Assembly: GCF_017916255.1 (NCBI RefSeq) | Contig: NZ_CP072827.1 | Location: 1,488,001 to 1,552,000 of the forward strand | Length of the DNA: 64,000 nucleotides | Direction of reading: 5' to 3' | Origin: Streptomyces mobaraensis NBRC 13819 = DSM 40847 | GTDB taxonomy: Bacteria; Actinomycetota; Actinomycetes; Streptomycetales; Streptomycetaceae | Shown here: positions 46,676 to 55,430 of the stretch, piece after piece | Numbering within the stretch: the stretch's first letter is position 1 | Layout of the letters: each line of letters begins with the position of its first letter | Program-made: the position numbers and the translations under genes | The notes under the pieces: generated by a model | Database searches by the model: none | Seen by the model: the letters and a program-made list of their open reading frames with translations, nothing else | Told to the model about the DNA's origin: nothing

Positions 46676-47725
46676 TCAGGCGAGCCCGGCCCGCTCCAGC
46701 GCCTCGACACCGGCGCGCAGCCCGGCGATCCGCTCCTCCAGCGTGAAGCCCGCGGGGTTGAGGGACAGCGTGGTGACGCCCGCGTCGGCGTAGGCGCGCA
46801 TCCGGTCGGAGATCCGCTCCACCGGGCCGAGCAGCGACGTCGAGTCGATGAGCTGCTGCGGGACGGCCGCGGCGGCGCCCTTCTTGTCCCCGGAGAGGTA
46901 CTTCTCCTGGATCTCGGCGGCCTCCTTCTCGTAGCCCATGCGCACCGCGAGCCGGTTGTAGAAGTTCTGCTTGGCGCTGCCCATGCCGCCGACGTACAGC
47001 GCGGTGTAGGGGCGGAACGTGTCGGCGAGGGCGGCGACGTCGTCGCCGAGGGCGAGCGGGACGGTCGGGACGAGGTCGAAGCCGTCCATGTCCTTGCCGG
47101 CCTTGGCGCGGCCCGCGCGGAGCGAACCGAGGGTCGTCTCCTCGGCGAGTTCGGGGGCGAAGAAGAGGACGAGGGCGCCGTCGGCGATCTCGCCGGTCTG
47201 CTCCAGGTTCTTGGGGCCGATGGCCGCGATGTACAGCGGGATGTGCTCGCGCACCGGGTGCACGGTCAGCTTGATCGGCTTGCCGGGGCCGCCGGGCAGC
47301 GGCAGCGTCCAGTGCTCGCCCTCGTGCGTCAGGCGCTCGCGGGCCATGGCCTTGCGGACGATCTCGACGTACTCGCGGGTGCGGGCGAGCGGCTTGTCGA
47401 ACTTCACGCCGTACCAGCCCTCGGAGACCTGCGGCCCGGAGACGCCGAGGCCGAGCCGGAACCGGCCGCCGGAGAGCGAGTCGAGGGTGGCGGCGGTCAT
47501 GGCCGTCATGGCGGGGGTGCGGGCGGGGATCTGGAAGATGGCCGAACCGACGTCGATGCGCTCGGTCTGCGCGGCGACCCAGGAGAGGACGGTGGGCGCG
47601 TCGGAGCCGTACGCCTCGGCGGCCCAGCAGACCGCGTAGCCGAGCCGGTCGGCCTCCTTGGCGACCGCGAGATTGTCCGCGTCCATCCCGGCGCCCCAGT
47701 AGCCGAGGTTGATTCCGAGCCGCAT
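46676..47725 (-). CDS. LLM-class F420-dependent oxidoreductase
   Basis: Luciferase-like monooxygenase-fold enzyme of 349 aa using coenzyme F420 or FMN. ATG 47725 starts MRLGINLGYWGAGMDADNLA, with GGGAGAGCGGG upstream. Typical segments are CWAAEAYGSDAPTVLSWVAA, RIDVGSAIFQIPARTPAMTA and the conserved GVSGPQVSEGWYGVKF and PLYIAAIGPKNLEQTGEIAD. It resembles N5,N10-methylenetetrahydromethanopterin-reductase-like proteins of actinobacteria, whose substrates are mostly unknown. The upstream region contains a tandem repeat. Confidence 0.93.
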   Translation of the reverse strand: MRLGINLGYWGAGMDADNLAVAKEADRLGYAVCWAAEAYGSDAPTVLSWVAAQTERIDVGSAIFQIPARTPAMTAMTAATLDSLSGGRFRLGLGVSGPQVSEGWYGVKFDKPLARTREYVEIVRKAMARERLTHEGEHWTLPLPGGPGKPIKLTVHPVREHIPLYIAAIGPKNLEQTGEIADGALVLFFAPELAEETTLGSLRAGRAKAGKDMDGFDLVPTVPLALGDDVAALADTFRPYTALYVGGMGSAKQNFYNRLAVRMGYEKEAAEIQEKYLSGDKKGAAAAVPQQLIDSTSLLGPVERISDRMRAYADAGVTTLSLNPAGFTLEERIAGLRAGVEALERAGLA

Positions 47726-47833
47726 CCCGCTCTCCCTACCCATCAGTAACGTCGTCGTCGCGGGGACTCTAGCGCGCGGAGCGGTGGTACGTCACCGGGT
47801 GCTTCGGCGCGCGGGGGCGCCGGGGGTGCTGGG

Positions 47834-48039
47834 GACGGGGGTCGGGCCGGACCGTCCGGCGCCGGGGACGGGGGCCGGGCCGGGAACGCCCGGACACCAG
47901 AGACGGCGGCCGGGCCGGGAACATCGAACACCAAGGACGACGGCCGGTCCGGGAGCGTCCGGGCGCCAGGGACGGCGGCCGGCCAGGAACGCCCGAACAC
48001 CAAGGACGACGGCCGGGCCAGGAACGTCTGACGTCGGCG
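47834..48039. repeat. 34-35 bp degenerate tandem repeat
   Basis: Six contiguous units starting with GACGG/GACGAC cover the gap between the LLM gene and the next aldo/keto reductase (approximate unit starts 47834, 47868, 47903, 47937, 47972, 48006). Each contains CCGGGCCGGGAAC or CCGGGCCAGGAAC and most contain AACACCAAG. The units abut with no unique spacers, so this is a minisatellite-like repeat and not CRISPR. Together with the surrounding 459 bp (47726-48184) it holds no gene. Confidence 0.85.
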
Positions 48040-48184
48040 GGGCGGGGAACCGGCCGTCGAGGTGCCGGAGGCCGGGTGCGCCGGGCCGGGTGCCGAGCCC
48101 GCGTGCCGGGCGCGAGTGCCGGGGCGCCTGCGGCTGATCGTCCGGGGCCGAACGGCCCCCGTCCGGCCGATACGCTCACCCGTC

Positions 48185-49168
48185 ATGGAGCAAAGGCATG
48201 TCGGCCGTACGGGCCTGCGCGTCTCCCGGATCGGACTCGGCACGCTCACCTGGGGACGGGACACCGACGAGCAGGAGGCCGGCGAGCAGCTCAGGGTCTT
48301 CCACGAGGCGGGAGGGACGCTCGTGGACACGGCGGACGTGTACGCGGGCGGGGCCGCCGAGTACCTCCTCGGCCGGCTCCTCGACACGGTCGTCCCGCGC
48401 CGCGACCTCGTCCTGGCGACGAAGGCCGGCAGCGTCCTCGACCCCGCCCACCGCGCCGACACCTCGCGCGGCCATCTGCTGGCCGCCCTCGACGCCTCCC
48501 TCGCCCGCCTCGGCACGGACCACGTCGACCTGTGGCAACTGCACGCCTTCGACGCGGGTACGCCGTTGGAGGAGACCCTCCAGGCCGTCGACACGGCCGT
48601 CGCCAGCGGCCGCGTCCGGTACGCCGGCGTCTCGAACTTCTGCGGCTGGCAGCTCGCCAAGGCCGCGACCTGGCAACTGGCCGCGCCCGGCGCGCGCACC
48701 CGGCTGGCGAGCACACAGATGGAGTACTCCCTGCTCCAGCGCGGCATCGAACGGGAGGTACTGCCCGCCGCCCTGGACCTGGGCATCGGCGTCCTGCCCT
48801 CCTCCCCGCTGGGCCGGGGCGTGCTCACCGGCAAGTACCGGCGCTCGACCCCCGCCGACTCCCGGGGCGCCTCCGCGCACCTCGCGCCCTTCGTCGCCCC
48901 CTACCTGGAGGAGCCCGCGCGCCGGGTCGTCGACGCCGTCGCCACGGCCGCCGACGGCCTCGCCACCACGCCCCTCCGGATCGCCCTCGCCTGGGTCCGC
49001 GACCGCCCCGGCGTCACCGCCCCGATCGTCGGCGCCCGCACAGCGCGGCAGCTCAGAGCGGCGTTGTCAGTGGAAGCCCTTACGCTTCCGGACGAGATCT
49101 GCCAAGCGCTCGACGACGTGTCGGCGCCGGTGCACCGCTACCCCGACCAGGACTGGAGCGAGCTGTGA
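48185..49168 (+). CDS. Aldo/keto reductase
   Basis: NADPH-dependent reductase of 327 aa in the AKR TIM-barrel family. The start is MEQRHVGRTGLRVSRIGLGT at ATG 48185. Catalytic residues visible are Asp and Tyr in VDTADVYAGG, Lys in LATKAG, and His in DLWQLHAFD, and NADPH-binding SNFCGWQLAKA and PIVGARTARQLRAAL are present. Its TGA overlaps the next gene's GTG (GTGA), so it is co-translated with the RecD2-like gene, an unusual pairing. The substrate is unknown. Confidence 0.94.
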   Translation: MEQRHVGRTGLRVSRIGLGTLTWGRDTDEQEAGEQLRVFHEAGGTLVDTADVYAGGAAEYLLGRLLDTVVPRRDLVLATKAGSVLDPAHRADTSRGHLLAALDASLARLGTDHVDLWQLHAFDAGTPLEETLQAVDTAVASGRVRYAGVSNFCGWQLAKAATWQLAAPGARTRLASTQMEYSLLQRGIEREVLPAALDLGIGVLPSSPLGRGVLTGKYRRSTPADSRGASAHLAPFVAPYLEEPARRVVDAVATAADGLATTPLRIALAWVRDRPGVTAPIVGARTARQLRAALSVEALTLPDEICQALDDVSAPVHRYPDQDWSEL

Positions 49169-51969
49169 ACACGGACCGCCTCGACGGCGAGGCCGCCCCC
49201 GCGGCCACGGACGGGACGACGTCCGCGACACCGAACCCGACCCCGGCCCGGGCGGACGGCCCCGACACGGCGGCCGGGGGCACCGAGCCCGGCGCGGACG
49301 CGGCCGGCACGGAACCCGCCCGCGCGGAGCGAGCCGACGCCCCGACGACAGGGGACGCGGGCGCGTCAGGTGCACCGGCGGTCGGCGCATCGGCGGCCGA
49401 AGGCATCGAGCCCGGCCCGCCGGAGGGTGGGGACGGGAACGGCCTGCGGACGACGGCCGACGACGCTCGGGACGCCGCTGGCGCGGAACCCGCCGGCGCT
49501 CCGGAACCTGCCGGTACGGAACGTGCCGGTACGCGGACAGCCGCCGTGCCGGCAGGCGGCGAGGCGCCCGCCGCTCCGTACGCCTCCGGCGCGTCGGCGG
49601 CTCGGACCGCCGAGCCGGCCCCGGGCGGGTCGGCCGCGGCCGAGGGCGCGGGAGGGCCCGGTACCGCACCGGGCCACGGGCCCGGCGCACCGGACGACGT
49701 ACCGACCGGTCGGCACGCGGCTGACGTGCCCGACGCGGCGGCGGACGGCGAGCCGGTCGGGGGCCCGGAGGCGCCGAGCCCTCGTCGGAGCGCCGACACG
49801 CCCCCCGAGGACGCGGCGAGCGTCCCGGCCGGCCGGGAGACCGCCGACGAGGCGGACCCGCGGGCCGCCGCGCGGGCGAGCGGCGCGGCGCAGGATGGCC
49901 CGGCCGCTTCCGACGGCACCGGCACCGACGGCGGGGCACCCGTCGCTCCCGAGAGCGAAGAGGCGGCGGCCGCCCCTGCCGCTTCCGACGGTCAACGGGA
50001 CCGTGCGTCCGCCCAGGACGCGGCCCCGGCCGCCGGCCGGGACGCCGGCACGCCCGTCGCCCCCGAAGGCGGCGGCACGCCGCCCAAGCGTTCCGCCGTC
50101 GCGGAGGCGCTGGCCGCGGCCGTGCGGGCCGTGGAGAGCGGGGAGCGGTCGGCCGCGTCGTTCTTCACGGAGCCGGCCCGGCCGGCGGCGCGGGCGCAGC
50201 GGCGGGTGAGCCGGCCCGCGGCCGCCGTGGAAGGACCGGTCGCCGAGGCGCCGGTGGACGAGGAGGTGCTCGCGGAGGTACGGCGGGTGCTGGCCGCGGG
50301 CGGGGCGCCCGAGGGGCTGGCCGGCGCGGTGGTGACCGCGCTCGGGGAGCCGGCCGCCGAGGCGCTGCGCGAGGACCCGTGGCTGCTGCTGGGCGTCGCG
50401 GGCGTGCGCCCCGAGCAGGCGGACGGCTTCGCCCGCGCACTGCTCGGCGACGCGTGCGGGCCGGACGACGCACGGCGGGCCCGGGCCCTCACGTCCTGGC
50501 TGCTGGAGCGGGCCGCGCTCGCCGGGCACACCGTCCTGGAGGCGCCCGCCCTGCGCGAGGAGCTCGCCCGCCGGGCCGTCCCGGATCCGGACGAGGCGCT
50601 GCGCGAGGTGATCGCGGACGGCACGGTGCTGGTCTTCCAGGAACCGCTGCGGGCCCCGCAGACCCCCGAGGAGGAGGCCGGCGAGGCCGAGGTGCCGGTC
50701 CGGACCCTGTTCGGCCTGGACCGGTACGCCATGGCCGAGGAGAGCCTGGCCGACGGGCTCGCCCGGCTGCTCGGCACGCTCGCCGCCGCCCCGGCCCGCG
50801 ACTGGGAGGGCGCCGCCGCCGCTGCTCCCTCGCCGTCGGCGGCGGAGCTGATCCGCGCCGTGGCCGCCTCGGGCCTGGTGGCGCACAGCGGCGGCGAGGC
50901 GGCGCGCGCCGAGCCGGCGGCGGTCGTCGCGGCGGCTCGCGCGCTCGGCCTCCGCGCGGTGGCCGCCGCCTTCACCGAGGACGGCCGGCGGCGCCTGGCC
51001 GCCGCCGGGGACGCCGAGGCGGTCACGGTCGCCGGCCTGCTCGCCGGCCGGGAGGGACCGGAGCGCGACGCCGAGGGGACGCTCCCCGTCGACGTCCTGG
51101 CGGTGCTCGACGCGCCCCGGCTGGACGTCGAGACCGCCGCCGCGCTGGTGGAGTCGCTGCCCGACGGCGCCCGGCTGATCCTCTCCGGTGACCCCGCCGA
51201 GCTGTGGTCGGCCGGTCCCGGGCGGGTGTTCGCCGACGTCCTGGCGGCCCGCGCCTGCCCGGTCGTCGTCTCCCGCACCCCTGACCCCGGCCCCCTCGGC
51301 GAACTGCTCTCCGGCATCGGGGCGGGCGAGTTGCTGCGGGTGGACGCCCCCGGCAAGGAGGTCGTCATCGTCCCGGTGCGGGACGCGGGCGAGGCCGTGC
51401 ACCGCACGGTGCAGCTCGTCGCCGACTCCGTGCCCCGCGCGATCGGCATCGCGCCCGAGGCCACGCAGGTCGTCACGGTCGGCCACGGCGGCCCGGCCGG
51501 CACCCGCGCGCTCAACGCCGCCCTGAAGGAGCGGCTCAACCCCGGGCCGGGCCGCTTCGGCGGCTTCGACCCGGGCGACCGGATCGCGTACGTCCCCGCC
51601 CCCGGCCGGATGGTCCCGGGGACCGTGGTCTCCGGCGACGCGGCCGGGCTGCGGCTCGACTGCTCGGGCACCCAGGTCGTCGTCCCGCCCGGCCGGGTCG
51701 CCGAGGCGGTACGGCACGGCTGGGCCGTCACCGCCCACCAGGCGGCCGGCACCCGCTGGCCGGCCGCGGTGGTGGTCCTGCCCGGCGACGCGGGTCCGGG
51801 CCTGACCAGGTCCTGGGTCTACACGGCGTTCGGCCGCGGCGAGCGCCACCTGTCCGTCGTCCACGGCGCGGGCCAGGACCTGCCCCGGGCCGTGGCGGAG
51901 TCCCCGGCGAAGGAACGGAGCACGCGCCTGCGGACACTCCTGAAGCCGCAGCCGGCACCCGCCGGCTGA
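49165..51969 (+). CDS. Degenerate RecD2-like helicase protein
   Basis: A 934-aa protein starting at GTG 49165. Residues 1-310 are low-complexity Ala/Pro/Gly/Asp. After that a helix-hairpin-helix-type region (VLAAGGAPEGLAGAVVTALG) and an SF1 helicase-like core resemble RecD2. However, the Walker A position reads AHSGGEAARAEP in place of a GxxGxGKT loop, the Walker B position is VLAVLDAPRLD, and the late motif is AVTAHQAAGTRW. The helicase fold is likely, but ATP hydrolysis is doubtful. The preceding aldo/keto reductase overlaps it by 4 bp and a strong terminator follows. Confidence 0.82.
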   Translation: MNTDRLDGEAAPAATDGTTSATPNPTPARADGPDTAAGGTEPGADAAGTEPARAERADAPTTGDAGASGAPAVGASAAEGIEPGPPEGGDGNGLRTTADDARDAAGAEPAGAPEPAGTERAGTRTAAVPAGGEAPAAPYASGASAARTAEPAPGGSAAAEGAGGPGTAPGHGPGAPDDVPTGRHAADVPDAAADGEPVGGPEAPSPRRSADTPPEDAASVPAGRETADEADPRAAARASGAAQDGPAASDGTGTDGGAPVAPESEEAAAAPAASDGQRDRASAQDAAPAAGRDAGTPVAPEGGGTPPKRSAVAEALAAAVRAVESGERSAASFFTEPARPAARAQRRVSRPAAAVEGPVAEAPVDEEVLAEVRRVLAAGGAPEGLAGAVVTALGEPAAEALREDPWLLLGVAGVRPEQADGFARALLGDACGPDDARRARALTSWLLERAALAGHTVLEAPALREELARRAVPDPDEALREVIADGTVLVFQEPLRAPQTPEEEAGEAEVPVRTLFGLDRYAMAEESLADGLARLLGTLAAAPARDWEGAAAAAPSPSAAELIRAVAASGLVAHSGGEAARAEPAAVVAAARALGLRAVAAAFTEDGRRRLAAAGDAEAVTVAGLLAGREGPERDAEGTLPVDVLAVLDAPRLDVETAAALVESLPDGARLILSGDPAELWSAGPGRVFADVLAARACPVVVSRTPDPGPLGELLSGIGAGELLRVDAPGKEVVIVPVRDAGEAVHRTVQLVADSVPRAIGIAPEATQVVTVGHGGPAGTRALNAALKERLNPGPGRFGGFDPGDRIAYVPAPGRMVPGTVVSGDAAGLRLDCSGTQVVVPPGRVAEAVRHGWAVTAHQAAGTRWPAAVVVLPGDAGPGLTRSWVYTAFGRGERHLSVVHGAGQDLPRAVAESPAKERSTRLRTLLKPQPAPAG

Positions 51970-51987
51970 CTCCACGACAGTGCCCTC

Positions 51988-52027
51988 CTCCGGGCTCGGC
52001 TGCGGACGCCCGCAGCCGAGCCCGGAG
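51988..52027. terminator. Perfect 17-bp hairpin terminator
   Basis: CTCCGGGCTCGGCTGCG (51988-52004) pairs exactly with CGCAGCCGAGCCCGGAG (52011-52027) around GACGCC, 18 bp after the RecD2-like stop. Confidence 0.9.
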
Positions 52028-52140
52028 AACCGGCGCCCAAGCCCCGGGGCCGAGGTCCGAAGCCCGAGGCCCAGGAAGCCGGGCCCGAAGCGGAACGCAA
52101 AGCCCAAGGCCCAGGGCCCGAGGCCCGGGCCAAAGGCCGG

Positions 52141-52204
52141 GAGGCCAGGAGTTCGGGAGGCCAGGAGTTCGGGAGGCCAGGAGTTCGGGAGGCCAGGAGT
52201 CCGG
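52141..52204. repeat. 16-bp tandem repeat in an intergenic region
   Basis: GAGGCCAGGAGTTCGG occurs three times exactly and once with one change (52141-52204). It lies in the 445-bp gene-free stretch between the RecD2-like gene and the acidic-protein gene. That stretch is purine-rich and repetitive and otherwise holds only the terminator. Confidence 0.92.
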
Positions 52205-52414
52205 GGCCGGGGCCCACCCACCCGGGGTCCAGAACCCAGGACACCACCCCCGGGCGTCGGCGCCCGACCCACGGTCCGAGCCGCCCCGGGCCCCAGTGCC
52301 CGAGACACGCCCCGAAACCGGAGCCCCAGGTCCGCGCCCCGAAACCCGCCCGGAGGTCAGAGACCGCCCGGCACCGACCCAGGGCCTGCGGGCGGTGTCC
52401 GGGCACCGCGCCCG

Positions 52415-53284
52415 TCAGCGGGCGGTACCCGGGCCGCCCTTCCTGCCGCCGCCCGGCGTCCTCGCGCCGTCCCTTCCCGTCGTCGCCGCGCCACCGGCGT
52501 CGTCGGTCTCGCCCGTGCCGCCCTCGCTCTCGTCGTCGAGGTCCTCGACCACCTCGATGTCGTCGTCATCGGACACGACACCCAGCATCCCGTCGTCCTC
52601 CGCGACCAGCATCGCGTCGTCCAGCCCGTCGTCGTCGAGATCGTCCAGCTCCTCGTCGAACACGGCGCTGACGTCGAACCGGCAGACCACCCGCTGCGGA
52701 TCGGCCTGGTCGAAGGGGGCCGACAGCCACTCCCCCGGTTCGGCCAGGTCGTCGAGCGCGGCCACCCAGAGCGTGGAGTCACCCTCCTCCAGGCCGAACT
52801 CCTTGTGCCGCGAGGCGATTTCGTCCGGTTCGTACTCGCCGAAGAGGACGCCGAGGGCCGCGTGCACACTGCCGCCCGCGATCCCCGCGCCGCCTCCGGG
52901 CCGGTGGGAGCCGGGCGCCAGGTCGGGGACGTCGGGGTCCAGGTCGGCGACCCGCTGGGCCTGGGCGAGCAGCCGTTGCGGCTCGGCCACCGCGTAGTCC
53001 CGGCGGATCAGCACGCTCAGCGCGCTGGGCTCGTCGGGGCCGGCGTAGGCGGGCAGCGAGTCGTCACCCGGGATCTCGAAGGGGGTGACCTCGTCGTAGG
53101 CGTCGTACAGCAGCTCGTCGTACGCCTCGGCTGCCGCGGCCAGCTCGTTGAACGCGGCGTAGACGGCCGGGTCGTCCTCCCCCGACCGGCGTTCGACGGC
53201 GTCGAGGTGGCGGTCCAGAGCGGCTTTGACCGCCTCGGCGGCGGCCCGTACCTCGGCAGCGGTTGGCTGCGCAGCATCAGACAT
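52415..53284 (-). CDS. Conserved actinobacterial acidic protein, function unknown
   Basis: A 289-aa protein from ATG 53284 (MSDAAQPTAAEVRAAAEAVK). The first 80 residues form helices (ALDRHLDAVERRSGEDDPAV; FNELAAAAEAYDELLYDAYD), the middle is alpha/beta, and residues 205-265 are very acidic (DEELDDLDDDGLDD; SDDDDIEVVEDLDDESE). The last 25 residues are Gly/Arg-rich. I recognise no catalytic motif. It is divergent from the DUF5703 gene with 47 bp between starts. An in-frame start at 53323 is less likely. Confidence 0.8.
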   Translation of the reverse strand: MSDAAQPTAAEVRAAAEAVKAALDRHLDAVERRSGEDDPAVYAAFNELAAAAEAYDELLYDAYDEVTPFEIPGDDSLPAYAGPDEPSALSVLIRRDYAVAEPQRLLAQAQRVADLDPDVPDLAPGSHRPGGGAGIAGGSVHAALGVLFGEYEPDEIASRHKEFGLEEGDSTLWVAALDDLAEPGEWLSAPFDQADPQRVVCRFDVSAVFDEELDDLDDDGLDDAMLVAEDDGMLGVVSDDDDIEVVEDLDDESEGGTGETDDAGGAATTGRDGARTPGGGRKGGPGTAR

Positions 53285-53331
53285 AGTGCAGACGCTATCC
53301 GTACCGGGGCCGTTCCCGCACAATAGATGCG

Positions 53332-53520
53332 ATGCCGGAATACGAATTCTGTGATGTGTATGTGCCGCGAGGGGTCTCCCGAGGTGCTGCCACGCGACTG
53401 CTGACCGACCACGCCGAGTACGGACACTGGGAGTTGGACCGACTGCGCCTCTTCCCCGACGGCAGCCGAAGAGTCCGGCTGCGCCGCCGGATCATCCGCC
53501 AGCTGCGCGCCACCTGGTAG
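53332..53520 (+). CDS. DUF5703 small protein
   Basis: A 62-aa conserved actinobacterial protein: MPEYEFCDVYVPRGVSRGAA, then TRLLTDHAEYGHWELDRLRL, ending with an Arg-rich tail (RRVRLRRRIIRQLRATW). It has no known function. There is no clear ribosome-binding site before ATG 53332, and the short 47-bp divergent spacing suggests a leaderless or near-leaderless transcript; a -10-like ACAATAG lies directly upstream. Confidence 0.88.
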   Translation: MPEYEFCDVYVPRGVSRGAATRLLTDHAEYGHWELDRLRLFPDGSRRVRLRRRIIRQLRATW

Positions 53521-53978
53521 GGCCGCGCCCGGACCGTGGAGCGGCGCCGAGAGCGCCTTCCGGCGCCGGGCGGCGGCAGCCGGGGCCCGGAGCCGAACGA
53601 CGGGCCGCCGCGCGGCCGGACACGGCGGCCGGACACGACGGCGGCCCGGACGGCGACGGTGGCCCGGACCGCGACGGCGGCCCAGACGGCGACGGGCCGG
53701 ACGACAAAGAACCGGACGCCGCCGAGCCCGGCGGAAACGACGGGAGCGGGCCCCGGTGTCCGGGACCCGCTCCCGCGCTTCGGTGCGCCCACTCGGCCGC
53801 GCCAACCGGCCCGGCCGGAAACCCAGCCGGACAGGCCGACAGCCCGACAGCCGAACAGCTCCGCCGGATCGACCCAGCGCGATCTCCCCAGCCGCGATCG
53901 GCTCCGCCGGCTCAACCCGACCGGATCACCCCGGCCGCCGAGCCGGCCTCACCGCCTCGGCCCACCGCCTCGGCGGAC
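53521..53978. other. Gene-free GC-rich repetitive stretch
   Basis: Between the DUF5703 and chaplin genes are 458 bp with no supported ORF. Three degenerate 18-bp units of the type GGCGGCCCGGACGGCGAC are adjacent at 53640-53693. Open frames here are shadows produced by the high GC. Confidence 0.5.
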
Positions 53979-54884
53979 TCAGCCCTGCTGACCGGCGCGC
54001 GACCGGCGGTAGAGGACGGCGCCGCCGAGCAGCAGGGCCGCGCTCGCGGCACCGGCCATGCCCAGCTCACCCGCGCCGGTGTGCGCGAGCTGGTCGTCCT
54101 TCTCCTCCACCGCGGCCTGCTGGGCCGGCCGGTGCGCGTCCTTCACCACGGCCACCGGGACGATCGGGCCCGAGGCGAGCGGACCCGGGGTGACGTGACC
54201 GGGCTTGTGCGCCGAGTGCTCGGCGGGCGGGTTGTGGTGCCCGGCCGGCCGGTGCTCGTCGCACGGCTTGTCCTTGTCCCCGTGAGTCCCGTGGTCCTCG
54301 TGGGTCCCGTGGTCCCCGTGCGGCTTGTCGGCCGGCGGGTGGTGGTGCGAGGGCTCGCCCGGGTGGTGCGGCCGGGTGTGGTCCGGGCCCCTCCCGTGGT
54401 CGTGGCCCCCGTTGATGCAGGCGTTGCCGAAGGTGGGGTTGGCGACGGCGGCCACGTCCACGGTGTTGCCGCAGGCGTTGACCGGGACGTCCACCGGAGC
54501 CTGGACGACGTTGCCGGAGGCGATGCCGGGCGAGCCGACGGCCGCGCCCTCCGCCCCGGCGCCACCGCCGTGGTGACCGCCGCCGTGCCCGTGGCCCTGG
54601 CCGTGGGATGCGTGGCCGCCGTGGCTGCCGTGACCCCCGTGACCACCGTTGACACAGGTGTTGCCGGAGGCGGGGTTGAGCGCTCCGACGACGTTCACGG
54701 TGTTGCCGCAGACGTTGACCGGCACGTGGACCGGCACCTGGACGGTGTTCCCGGACGCGACGCCCGGGGAGTGCGCGGCGGCGCCCTGGGCACCCGAGTC
54801 CGCGTACGCGTAGCCACCGGTCACGGCGAGCACGCTGCCCGCTGCCGCGACGGTGAGCAGGCCCTTTTTGGCGACCTGTCGCAT
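53979..54884 (-). CDS. chpC: Long chaplin with sortase signal
   Basis: Cell-wall-anchored hydrophobic surface protein that helps aerial hyphae become water-repellent. The 301-aa protein has a signal peptide (1-29), two chaplin domains (about 35-80 and 110-160) with cysteine pairs Cys59/Cys77 and Cys138/Cys156, a long His/Gly-rich linker (about 81-108 and 161-230), and a LAHTG sortase motif (266-270). A C-terminal membrane helix (274-292) and the basic tail YRRSRAG follow. It is the next gene after a short chaplin on the same strand. Assignment as the chpC orthologue is from its layout and neighbours. Confidence 0.93.
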   Translation of the reverse strand: MRQVAKKGLLTVAAAGSVLAVTGGYAYADSGAQGAAAHSPGVASGNTVQVPVHVPVNVCGNTVNVVGALNPASGNTCVNGGHGGHGSHGGHASHGQGHGHGGGHHGGGAGAEGAAVGSPGIASGNVVQAPVDVPVNACGNTVDVAAVANPTFGNACINGGHDHGRGPDHTRPHHPGEPSHHHPPADKPHGDHGTHEDHGTHGDKDKPCDEHRPAGHHNPPAEHSAHKPGHVTPGPLASGPIVPVAVVKDAHRPAQQAAVEEKDDQLAHTGAGELGMAGAASAALLLGGAVLYRRSRAGQQG

Positions 54885-55042
54885 TGCTTTGCCCCTCTGC
54901 TACTACTGCTTGCCATGCGGAACGCGCGCGGGCGTGCCGCCCGCGCACGGTTGTCCGGGTCGAAAGCCCGGCGGCTCCGGGGCGCATGGCGCGCGCTCCG
55001 GAGCCGCCCGGTTCTCCATCCCTCACCCGGTGAGGGGCAACG

Positions 55043-55276
55043 TCACTTGTTGACGCAGATGTTGCCGTGCGTGGGGTTGAGCACCCCGACGACGTTGACC
55101 GTGTTGCTGCACAGGTTGACCGGAACCGAGACCGGCACCTGGACGACGTTGCCCGAGGCGACGCCGGGGCTGTTCACCGCCGCGCCCTGCGCCCCGCCGG
55201 CCGCTGCTGCCAGACCCGCGCCCGCGAGCACGAGACCACCGGTGGCAGCCGCGGTGGCGGCGACCTTCTTGAGCAT
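55043..55276 (-). CDS. chpH: Short chaplin
   Basis: A secreted amyloid-forming chaplin of 77 aa. It consists of a signal peptide (MLKKVAATAAATGGLVLAGA, cleavage near residue 27) and one chaplin domain with Cys56 and Cys74, ending GNICVNK. Short chaplins assemble into fibrils on aerial structures and are held by long chaplins. It lies 158 bp upstream of the long chaplin on the same strand. The spacer between them and the separate starts allow independent expression. Neighbour order suggests the chpH orthologue. Confidence 0.94.
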   Translation of the reverse strand: MLKKVAATAAATGGLVLAGAGLAAAAGGAQGAAVNSPGVASGNVVQVPVSVPVNLCSNTVNVVGVLNPTHGNICVNK

Positions 55277-55430
55277 TGGATTCCTCCTTGTTGGGATGCG
55301 GTCCCAGCCGCGGACCGCACCCCCTGTAACGACACGGAGGGAATCGGGCTACGTAACCTTGAGCGCGTTCACTCTTTCCGGCTAAAAAAGCGCCAACTCC
55401 GCACAACCTGACGCTCTTTCAGAAAACGTG

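Noticed and set aside
47834..48039. CRISPR-like array
   Set aside because: Units abut directly without unique spacers, vary in sequence, and no cas genes are near; the RecB-like nuclease at 12 kb is unlinked.
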